Source: Porticoccaceae bacterium (GTDB taxonomy: Bacteria > Pseudomonadota > Gammaproteobacteria > Pseudomonadales > Porticoccaceae). From it: a stretch of DNA of 8,582 bases. The stretch lies in contig JAFMBU010000063.1 in assembly GCA_017858295.1 (NCBI GenBank), positions 1-8,582 of the forward strand. The letters are read 5' to 3'. The notes beneath the pieces were generated by a model. It was not told the origin of the DNA, made no database searches, and saw nothing but the letters and a program-made list of their open reading frames with translations. This document shows, one piece after another, positions 1 through 5,156 of the stretch; positions within the stretch are counted from its first letter, which is position 1; each line of letters begins with the position of its first letter. A program made the position numbers and the translations under genes.

Positions 1-117
1 AGCGGCTACAACGATGCCAGTTGGTTTTCGTCGCGCTTTAAACACTGGTCTGGCAATAGCCCGAAAGAGTATCGCAATACAGTGCGGGGGAAACTATTTT
101 CCACCGAGGTGACTTGA
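1..117 (+). CDS. AraC-family transcriptional regulator, C-terminal fragment (5' end outside window)
   Basis: The first frame is open from base 1 to a TGA at 115-117 and gives 38 residues. They match the end of the AraC/XylS DNA-binding domain: a GYNDASWFSSRFKHWSG stretch followed by NSPKEYR, the family's usual second helix-turn-helix with the G(x)3-4-P-x-x-Y/F-R ending, then a 13-residue tail. The part before this, including the first helix-turn-helix and any ligand-binding domain, lies left of the window, so the regulated pathway and effector cannot be named. The gene is convergent with serA, whose stop lies 39 bases further on. I see no good intrinsic terminator in the short gap between them. 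The family call is fairly secure despite the short length because the motif spacing is exact. Confidence 0.8.
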   Translation, partial: SGYNDASWFSSRFKHWSGNSPKEYRNTVRGKLFSTEVT

Positions 118-156
118 GCGCCACCCCGGCAGAAATAATACTGGGTTAATCTGTGC

Positions 157-1326
157 TTAGATAACTCGCACGTGAACAACACCATCGACCGCTGCGATCT
201 GGGCCTTGAGGCTGTCGTTGAGGTCACCCTCTATATCGATAATATTGTAAGCAATCTCGTCGCGACTCTTGTTTACCATATCCACAACGTTGATCTCGCC
301 ATCCGCTAAAATTGACAGCACGCTACCGAGAACCTTGGGCACATTTTTATTGGTGAACGTGATGCGCGTGCCACCATTGCGTGACATTCTAATCTTCGGG
401 TAATTAACCGAATTGAGAATGTTGCCGTTCTCAAGGAAGTCCATAAGTTGGTTGGCAGCCATCACCGCACAGTTCTCTTCAGCTTCTTCGGTGCTGGCGC
501 CAATATGTGGCATCAACAAGACATCTTTACGGCCGAGCAGCTCAGGTGCTGGGAAGTCAGTGATATAACCGGCGATCACACCAGCATCCAACGCAGCGAC
601 CATATCCGCACTGCTGACAATTTCTTCGCGGGCGAAGTTAAGAATCTTAGCCGTGCTTTTCATGCCCGCCAGAGTCTTGCTGTTAATGAGGTGCTTAGTC
701 GCAGGAATCGCAGGAACATGCAGGGTAATAAAGTCTGAGCAAGCCAACAACGCTTCGAGGTTTTCCATGCGCTCAACACTGCTCGACAGCTGCCAGGCCG
801 CCTCAACCGAAATTGCCGGATCGTAACCCACTACATTCATGCCCAGCTCTAGGGCCAGATTGCCAATCATTGAGCCGATGGCTCCGAGACCTACTACGCC
901 CAGGGTTTTGCCCTGAATTTCGCCACCGGCAAAATTCTTTTTCTCTTTTTCCAGCAGCTTGCTCATCTCACCTGAATCGGTTATCTCGGTGAGGCCCTGA
1001 ACATAGTTCATGCCGCCGTAAATATCCCGCGATCCCATCAGCAGTGCCGCAACAATCAGCTCTTTTACCGCGTTGGCATTGGCACCCGGGGTGTTGAATA
1101 CCACTACGCCTTTTTCAGTGTAATCGGCCACAGGAATATTATTCGTACCAGCACCGGCACGGGCAATGGCAACTACGGACTCAGGTAGCACTTCAGTGTG
1201 CATCTTCTGGCTGCGCAACAAAATACCGTCCGGATCAGAAGATTCACTGGATACCTGGTAGCTGTCGGCAGGAAAACGGCTAAGGCCTTTGGATGAAATG
1301 GCGTTGTAGGTACGAATTTTATACAT
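157..1326 (-). CDS. serA: D-3-phosphoglycerate dehydrogenase, short ACT-containing form
   Basis: This 389-residue cytoplasmic protein should oxidise 3-phosphoglycerate to 3-phosphohydroxypyruvate with NAD+, the first step of serine synthesis. The N-terminal substrate part carries RAGAGTNNIPV (56-66) and NTPGANANAVKEL (78-90). The nucleotide-binding domain has GLGAIG at 146-151 and the acidic end of strand 2 at YDP (168-170). Likely catalytic residues are R233, E262 (five residues after D257, the same spacing as in the E. coli enzyme) and H274 in PHIGAST. Residues from about 318 to the end form an ACT domain, the usual site of serine feedback. It is about 20 residues shorter than E. coli SerA and resembles the roughly 390-residue class seen in clostridia and others. 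It lies 82 bases after serC and is probably co-transcribed. The ATG at 1324-1326 has no clear Shine-Dalgarno sequence, but the protein begins correctly for the family (MYKIRTYN). Confidence 0.93.
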   Translation of the reverse strand: MYKIRTYNAISSKGLSRFPADSYQVSSESSDPDGILLRSQKMHTEVLPESVVAIARAGAGTNNIPVADYTEKGVVVFNTPGANANAVKELIVAALLMGSRDIYGGMNYVQGLTEITDSGEMSKLLEKEKKNFAGGEIQGKTLGVVGLGAIGSMIGNLALELGMNVVGYDPAISVEAAWQLSSSVERMENLEALLACSDFITLHVPAIPATKHLINSKTLAGMKSTAKILNFAREEIVSSADMVAALDAGVIAGYITDFPAPELLGRKDVLLMPHIGASTEEAEENCAVMAANQLMDFLENGNILNSVNYPKIRMSRNGGTRITFTNKNVPKVLGSVLSILADGEINVVDMVNKSRDEIAYNIIDIEGDLNDSLKAQIAAVDGVVHVRVI

Positions 1327-1408
1327 AATTTTAGGAGTCTCGGTTTTTAGTCTAAGGCACTATTTAATCGCTAACGATTTACTAACTGGCAATTTACTGA
1401 CCAACGGT

Positions 1409-2524
1409 TTACGCACTTACTTCGCTATAAGCCCAATCGAGCCAGGGCAACAGCGCTTCTAAGTCGGATGCCTCTACTGTGGCACCACACCAAATACGCA
1501 GGCCAGCCGGTGCATCGCGGTAGGCGCCTATGTCGTAGGCAACAGCTTCTGCGGCTAACAATTTAACAATCTGTTTGACCTGATCTGCATCGAGATCAAG
1601 GGTTAAACAGACGCTGGTATTAGAAATTTGTTCTTCTTCCTGAGCCAAGAAATGGGCCCAGGGACGGCTCTCGACAAACCCTTTGATCACATCCAGATTG
1701 GCATTGGACTTGGCAATTGCTGCAGGTAATCCACCGATCGAGCGCACCCAGTCGAGGGCATCTAGATAGTCGGCAACACAGAGCATCGACGGGGTATTGA
1801 TGGTTTCGCCACGGAAAATACCTTCGATTAACTTACCACCTTTAGTCAGGCGGAAAATTTTTGGCAGCGGCCAGGCTGGGATGTAGCTCTCCAGACGCTC
1901 AACCGCACGGGGACTGAGAATCAACATGCCGTGACCGCCTTCGCCACCGAGAACTTTTTGCCAGCTGTAGGTCACTACATCAAGCTTTTCCCAAGGCATC
2001 TCCATAGCAAAGACAGCGGAGGTTGCATCACAGATCGTTAGACCAGTGCGTTCATCGCTGATCCAGTCGGCATTGGGCAGTTTGACGCCAGCAGTGGTGC
2101 CGTTCCAGGTAAAAACTGTATCGTTGTCTGGATTGGCCTGAGACATATCTGGCAGCTGACCATAGTCTGCGGTGTAGCTGTTGAGGTTATCCAGTTTAAG
2201 CTGCTTAGTGGCATCTGTGAGCCAACCGCTACCAAAGGATTCCCAGGCAAACACATCCACTGGGCGAGCGCCGAGTACAGACCACATAATCATCTCAAAG
2301 GCGCCGGTATCTGAAGCTGGCACTACGCCAACTCTGTAGCCTTCTGGCAAACCGAGAATCTCTGCGGTGTCGGTGCAGGCGCGACCCAGCGCAAGCTTGC
2401 CGACACTGGAGCGATGGGATCGTCCCAGAGTGTCTATATCAAGATTATTGAGGTCATAGCCGGGACGCTTTGAGCAGGGGCCAGATGAGAAGTTTGGATT
2501 AGCGGGTTTATTAAGTGGCTTCAT
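1409..2524 (-). CDS. serC: phosphoserine aminotransferase, alphaproteobacterial/Methanosarcina-type
   Basis: This 371-residue class-V aminotransferase should convert 3-phosphohydroxypyruvate and glutamate to 3-phosphoserine and 2-oxoglutarate, using pyridoxal phosphate. The sequence shows the N-terminal FSSGPCSKRPG, then GRSHRSS (35-40 region; H37-R38 correspond to the substrate-binding His-Arg of E. coli SerC). D166 in ICDATSA probably contacts the cofactor ring nitrogen, and K190 in SWQKVLGGEGGHG is the Schiff-base lysine. GETINTPSML (239-248) and GLRIWCGATVE (341-351) follow. These motifs match the variant known from Alphaproteobacteria and Methanosarcina (the serC_2 type, TIGR01365 as I recall) and not the ISHRS-type enzyme of Pseudomonas and E. 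coli. The ATG at 2522-2524 suits the family start; the ribosome site is weak. A candidate promoter lies about 57-85 bases upstream of the start codon. It heads the serC-serA pair. Confidence 0.93.
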   Translation of the reverse strand: MKPLNKPANPNFSSGPCSKRPGYDLNNLDIDTLGRSHRSSVGKLALGRACTDTAEILGLPEGYRVGVVPASDTGAFEMIMWSVLGARPVDVFAWESFGSGWLTDATKQLKLDNLNSYTADYGQLPDMSQANPDNDTVFTWNGTTAGVKLPNADWISDERTGLTICDATSAVFAMEMPWEKLDVVTYSWQKVLGGEGGHGMLILSPRAVERLESYIPAWPLPKIFRLTKGGKLIEGIFRGETINTPSMLCVADYLDALDWVRSIGGLPAAIAKSNANLDVIKGFVESRPWAHFLAQEEEQISNTSVCLTLDLDADQVKQIVKLLAAEAVAYDIGAYRDAPAGLRIWCGATVEASDLEALLPWLDWAYSEVSA

Positions 2525-2580
2525 GGAATGCGGTGACTTCTTTAGTTGATAAGCGTTATCAGAGAGGCTGACTTCCGCGG

Positions 2581-2609
2581 ATTCTAATCCGGCTGGAACT
2601 GCCTATAAA
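2581..2609 (-). promoter_or_regulatory. candidate sigma-70 promoter for serC-serA
   Basis: Reading the minus strand, TTTATA (2604-2609; 4 of 6 to TTGACA) and TAGAAT (2581-2586; 5 of 6 to TATAAT) are separated by exactly 17 bases. Transcription would start near 2574 and leave a leader of about 50 bases before the serC start. This is consensus matching only and chance matches are common. Confidence 0.35.
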
Positions 2610-2635
2610 GCGCTTTTGCTCATTACGAATATTGA

Positions 2636-2655
2636 TCTGGCCTATTAAGGCCAGA
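2636..2655 (-). terminator. possible weak terminator or 3' hairpin after dsbA
   Basis: A perfect 7-bp inverted repeat, TCTGGCC and GGCCAGA, encloses a six-base loop about 31 bases beyond the dsbA stop codon. On the minus strand the bases that follow (TCAATATTCG) are not a proper T-run, so it is a poor Rho-independent terminator. It could protect a 3' end or act in Rho-dependent termination. It is the only hairpin of note between dsbA and the serC promoter candidate. Confidence 0.35.
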
Positions 2656-2686
2656 GTAAAACTTACTACAACAACTGCGACCGCCC

Positions 2687-3328
2687 TTACTGTGCGGCGG
2701 CGCGTTCCTTGGCAATCAGATAATTGGCAACTTGTATCATGCCCTCAAAGCCTCCAGACATTCTGGAACTGACTCTGTATTTACCATTAACCACCATTTC
2801 TGGTGTTCCCTTAGTGCGGTAACCGCGCATCCGGGCTTTGGCTTGGTTAACCATGCTGCTCATGCCAAAGGAGTTGAAGACCTGAGAAAACTTCTCGGCA
2901 CTGACACCAGCGGCAACAAAAAACTTAACTAAGTCCTGCTCTGAGCGAATCGCTTCGCGCTTCACATGGATGGCTTCAAAAATCGACATATGTACCTGAT
3001 CGAGAACCTTGAGCATACTGGCACTGTAGTAAGCGCGGGCATAGAGCTCCATGCTTGGCTGCCAAACTGCTGGCGTGCGCTGCATATCAACATCATCTGC
3101 TAAGGTCTCAACCCAGGGCTCGAGCACTGCCTCAAAGTTAAAGCAGTGGCCACAGGTATAGGCAAACACCTCGTTGACTTCAATCTTATCCGGGTTCGCT
3201 GTTCTTACCACTTGGGGTAGCACTTCATAGTCAACACCAGCTTTAAATGCGCTGTCTTCAGCTGCACAACCCAGTGAAACAGGCAGTAAAAGCAGTAAAA
3301 AAACATAAGTAGAAATTCGTCGCAACAT
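2687..3328 (-). CDS. dsbA: thiol:disulfide interchange protein DsbA
   Basis: The 213-residue product is a periplasmic thioredoxin-fold oxidase that donates disulfide bonds to exported proteins and is reoxidised by DsbB. The active site is CGHC (C59-C62) within FAYTCGHCFNFE, and the cis-proline is P176 in KGTPEMVVNGKYRV; the helical insertion lies between them. The start was placed at the ATG at 3326-3328 because AGGAG lies six bases upstream and the protein then opens with a signal peptide (MLRR, then a leucine-rich core at 10-16). A longer reading from 3409 would put 27 unrelated residues before the signal. The signal ends VSLGCAAEDS, so C21 could be a lipidated cysteine or cleavage could follow an alanine. 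The gene follows cytochrome c4 by 94 bases on the same strand, the same pairing as in Pseudomonas. Confidence 0.95.
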   Translation of the reverse strand: MLRRISTYVFLLLLLPVSLGCAAEDSAFKAGVDYEVLPQVVRTANPDKIEVNEVFAYTCGHCFNFEAVLEPWVETLADDVDMQRTPAVWQPSMELYARAYYSASMLKVLDQVHMSIFEAIHVKREAIRSEQDLVKFFVAAGVSAEKFSQVFNSFGMSSMVNQAKARMRGYRTKGTPEMVVNGKYRVSSRMSGGFEGMIQVANYLIAKERAAAQ

Positions 3329-3422
3329 AAAAAACTCCTGTAAAACTATTTTGATATCTAGTGATTCATGCAAACTGGAACTGGTTGCACTCTCTCTTAC
3401 AGAGCACAACGTAAGCGTAAAA

Positions 3423-4064
3423 TCAGTTAAGCCCAGAGATATAGTTAGCTACTGCTTTAATCTCTTTATTGCTCAGTCGCTCGGCAACGCCTTGCATAAT
3501 CTTGGCGTTGGCACCGCTGGCGCGCTCGCCACTCTGGTACTTAAGCAGTTGGCTGGCAATATAATCTGCGTGCTGACCACCCAGTGCAGGATAACCCGCA
3601 GGACCGTTGCCAGTTCCCGATGGCGAGTGACAGCCAGTACAGGAAGGCACACCAGTCTTGATGTTGCCGCCGCGATAGAGATTCTCGCCGAGGGCTAGAG
3701 CTTCAGCGGGGTCGCTGTAGCCGATCATAGTAATTTCCTGTGCGCCCGCAATGGTGCGCTGCTGGCTGTCGTAATAAGCAGCCATATCTTGCAAGTCTTG
3801 ATCAGTGTTGGCGTCGAGCAAGCCGGTCATCTCAACAATCATACGCTCGCCAGATTGGATCATCTGGAGTTGACGGTAGAGGTATTTCTCACCCAGGCCA
3901 GCCAGCTTGGGGAAGGCTGGAACCATGCTATTGCCGTCGCCGGCATGGCAACCTGCGCACATTGCTACCTTGTTTTTTCCTGCTGCTGCATCGCCAGATG
4001 CTAAAACCTGGGTAGCTGCAAATGTAGCTACCAGACAAATAATCGTTAAAAAGCTTTTTTTCAT
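3423..4064 (-). CDS. diheme cytochrome c4, periplasmic
   Basis: This 213-residue protein is an exported electron carrier with two class-I cytochrome c domains, expected to pass electrons to terminal oxidases of the cbb3 or related type. A signal peptide (MKKSF, hydrophobic to about 22, likely cut after QVLA) is followed by the first haem site CAGCH (36-40) and the second CTGCH (142-146). Likely methionine ligands are M79 in ERMIVEMTG for the first domain and M190 in ANAKIMQGV for the second. Each domain ends in the usual aromatic helix (DMAAYY near 93-98, AVANYISGL at the end). The length and internal duplication fit cytochrome c4. It is called cc4 or cycA in Pseudomonas; I give no symbol because usage varies. 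It is divergent from engB and upstream of dsbA. The ribosome site is weak (CGAG about ten bases before the ATG). Confidence 0.93.
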   Translation of the reverse strand: MKKSFLTIICLVATFAATQVLASGDAAAGKNKVAMCAGCHAGDGNSMVPAFPKLAGLGEKYLYRQLQMIQSGERMIVEMTGLLDANTDQDLQDMAAYYDSQQRTIAGAQEITMIGYSDPAEALALGENLYRGGNIKTGVPSCTGCHSPSGTGNGPAGYPALGGQHADYIASQLLKYQSGERASGANAKIMQGVAERLSNKEIKAVANYISGLN

Positions 4065-4129
4065 GGTTAATCAACTCGTGCAATCGGCTAGAATAGGTTG
4101 CGTCGGTGCAACTACTTTTATCTGTACCC

Positions 4130-4160
4130 TAGCCATGTCGGCTAAAGCCGGCGCATTATA
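4130..4160 (-). promoter_or_regulatory. candidate promoter and leader hairpins for cytochrome c4
   Basis: On the minus strand a perfect TATAAT lies at 4155-4160; the hexamer 17 bases upstream (GTAAGA, 4178-4183) matches the -35 consensus at only three positions. A start near 4148 would give a leader of about 84 bases. The beginning of that leader has two overlapping hairpins: CGGC/GCCG (4139-4142 with 4147-4150) and TAGCC/GGCTA (4130-4134 with 4140-4144). They share bases and cannot form together. Their role is unknown. Confidence 0.35.
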
Positions 4161-4206
4161 TACCAATATGCGCCAACTCTTACAGCGAGATAATGACCCT
4201 TTATTC

Positions 4207-4845
4207 ATGGATTCAAATCATATCGATTATCAGCGCGTTACATTTCTAACCAGCGCCCCCTCAATCAAGCAATGTCCTGAAGACAGTGGTTGTGAAGTTG
4301 CCTTTGCCGGGCGTTCGAACGCCGGTAAATCCAGTGCAATCAATACGCTGACACGCATCCGCGGGCTGGCTCGAACCAGTAAAACTCCGGGGCGAACACA
4401 GCTGATTAACTTCTTTGATCTGGGCAACGATAAACGTCTGGTGGACCTTCCCGGATATGGCTACGCCAAAGTACCTATAGAGATGAAGCGGGAGTGGGAT
4501 CGGGATCTAGCGGAATACCTGCAGTTGCGCCAAAGTCTTGCCGGACTGGTGTTGCTGATGGATATTCGCCACCCACTGCAAGAGTTCGATCTGCAGATGC
4601 TCAACTGGGCAGCACAGGCTGGATTGCCGGTGCATATTTTGCTTACCAAGTCAGATAAGCTTAAACGCGGCCCAGGGCAGAGTGCACTGCTAATGGTTGA
4701 GCGGCATCTGCGCAATATGGATCCGGGCTGCACATTGTTGAGCGTTCAGACGTTCTCTTCTTTAAAGAAGCTGGGACTGCCAGAATTGGAGTCCGTGCTG
4801 GCTCACTGGATGAACTCAGACTTTGTTGATCCCGCTACCGTCTAA
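4207..4845 (+). CDS. engB: ribosome biogenesis GTP-binding protein EngB (YihA/YsxC)
   Basis: The 212-residue product is a TRAFAC-class GTPase needed for assembly of the large ribosomal subunit. G motifs are all present: G1 GRSNAGKSS (35-43), the G2/switch region KTPGRTQLINFF (59-70), G3 DLPGYGYA (80-87), G4 TKSD (147-150) and G5 FSSLKK (183-188). The protein aligns with E. coli YihA nearly end to end. The ATG at 4207 was chosen because MDSNHIDYQRVTFLTSAP lines up with the start of E. coli YihA. It lacks a good ribosome site, and an in-frame ATG at 4168 (13 more residues) is the main alternative. The frame is open back to 3907, but that part is antisense to the cytochrome c4 gene and is not credible coding. 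It is convergent with polA. Confidence 0.93.
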   Translation: MDSNHIDYQRVTFLTSAPSIKQCPEDSGCEVAFAGRSNAGKSSAINTLTRIRGLARTSKTPGRTQLINFFDLGNDKRLVDLPGYGYAKVPIEMKREWDRDLAEYLQLRQSLAGLVLLMDIRHPLQEFDLQMLNWAAQAGLPVHILLTKSDKLKRGPGQSALLMVERHLRNMDPGCTLLSVQTFSSLKKLGLPELESVLAHWMNSDFVDPATV

Positions 4846-4854
4846 ACCGTCTAA
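4837..4854 (+). repeat. 9-bp exact tandem duplication over the engB stop codon
   Basis: ACCGTCTAA occurs at 4837-4845 and again directly at 4846-4854. The first copy encodes the last residues and the TAA stop of engB; the second supplies another in-phase TAA. It looks like a small slippage duplication. Confidence 0.8.
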
Positions 4855-4925
4855 GTAGTTCAGCGACCTCTGCAGGACTTCACTCGCACCCCTACAGGTG
4901 CTCCCTGGTTTAGAAAATTCAGGCC

Positions 4926-4955
4926 AAAAAAAACCCGGCTCAAAGTTGAGCCGGG
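4926..4955 (-). terminator. strong Rho-independent terminator
   Basis: On the minus strand CCCGGCTCA and TGAGCCGGG form a perfect, GC-rich 9-bp stem (4947-4955 with 4934-4942) around a four-base loop, followed at once by eight T residues (4933-4926). This is a textbook intrinsic terminator. It lies about 200 bases beyond the polA stop, so it probably ends the candidate small RNA as well as any polA read-through. The plus strand has no T-run after the same stem, so it should act in one direction only. Confidence 0.93.
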
Positions 4956-5034
4956 GTCTGCGTTGCTTTGCTTGGGAGTTTCAGCGTTGCAGTTGCTTAG
5001 TTTTGGGGGAGAGTAAGCAATCATGTCTTGCCCT
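4926..5034 (-). ncRNA. candidate small RNA at the Spot 42/ErsA position
   Basis: The minus strand between polA and engB looks like a free-standing small RNA gene of about 107-109 bases. It starts just after promoter-like boxes (5038-5064) and ends at the strong terminator at 4926. Inside, TTGCTTA (5014-5020) pairs perfectly with TAAGCAA (4993-4999) to make a 7-bp stem whose 14-base loop carries CTCTCCCCC, complementary to a Shine-Dalgarno type sequence. The middle part is A-rich and largely unpaired, with a direct repeat containing GCAACGC. In E. coli the spf gene for Spot 42 (109 nt), and in Pseudomonas ersA, occupy this same gap on the polA strand. I cannot see convincing primary sequence identity to Spot 42, so the shared position is the link. 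The exact 5' end is inferred. Confidence 0.6.
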
Positions 5035-5037
5035 AGA

Positions 5038-5064
5038 TAAGACAGGCTGAAACGAAATAGTTCA
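5038..5064 (-). promoter_or_regulatory. candidate promoter of the small RNA (ECF-like boxes)
   Basis: On the minus strand TGAACT (5059-5064) and GTCTTA (5038-5043) are 15 bases apart. They resemble the GAACTT and GTCTAA/TCTGA boxes read by RpoE/AlgU-type sigma factors, though the spacing is about one base short of typical. The sigma-70 reading is poorer (TTGTGA with a weak -10). The region upstream (5061-5100 in plus coordinates) is very AT-rich and could act as an UP element. Transcription would begin near 5031-5034. Confidence 0.4.
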
Positions 5065-5086
5065 CAAATAATTTAAATAAAGTGAA
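5061..5086. promoter_or_regulatory. inverted repeat TTCAC-N16-GTGAA upstream of the small RNA
   Basis: TTCAC (5061-5065) and GTGAA (5082-5086) are inverted copies with centres 21 bases apart, two turns of the helix, around a core made only of A and T. One arm overlaps the -35-like box. Read as TGTGA, that arm equals a CRP half-site, but the other half of a normal CRP site is not at the right distance. It may bind a dimeric regulator; the regulator cannot be named. Confidence 0.3.
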
Positions 5087-5156
5087 AATAATTTTTGTCC
5101 CGAGAGCAAGCCGCTCTTTTACCCGCCCTTTTGAGCCTCTAGACCGCTAGAAAAAA

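Larger units (their letters stand above)
4846..5156. other. engB-polA convergent intergenic region
   Basis: This 311-base gap has no credible protein gene. Bases 4855-4925 hold only a weak hairpin (GCACC 4886-4890 with GGTGC 4897-4901). Bases 4926-5034 hold the candidate small RNA on the minus strand, 5038-5064 its promoter boxes, and 5061-5100 a very AT-rich stretch. Nearest polA, a five-base hairpin (AGAGC 5103-5107, GCTCT 5113-5117) is followed by TTTT on the plus strand and could weakly end engB transcripts. No clear separate intrinsic terminator for polA is seen before the small RNA. Confidence 0.8.

Noticed and set aside
448..738. Plus-strand open frame of 96 codons inside serA
   Set aside because: It lies wholly antisense to a well-conserved gene, shows no recognisable domain and has no ribosome site of note.
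2038..2256. Open frame of 72 codons on the same strand inside serC
   Set aside because: It is an alternate-frame shadow of conserved serC codons.
3329..3409. dsbA start 27 codons upstream
   Set aside because: It would bury the signal peptide; the internal ATG has AGGAG six bases upstream.
3907..4206. N-terminal extension of engB by 100 residues
   Set aside because: It runs antisense through the signal-peptide part of cytochrome c4, has no EngB homology, and EngB proteins are about 200-215 residues long.
4886..4901. Hairpin GCACC/GGTGC as the engB terminator
   Set aside because: Only five base pairs and no T-run follows.
5041..5071. CRP site upstream of the small RNA
   Set aside because: One TGTGA half is present but the partner half at six bases is TCGTT, too far from TCACA.
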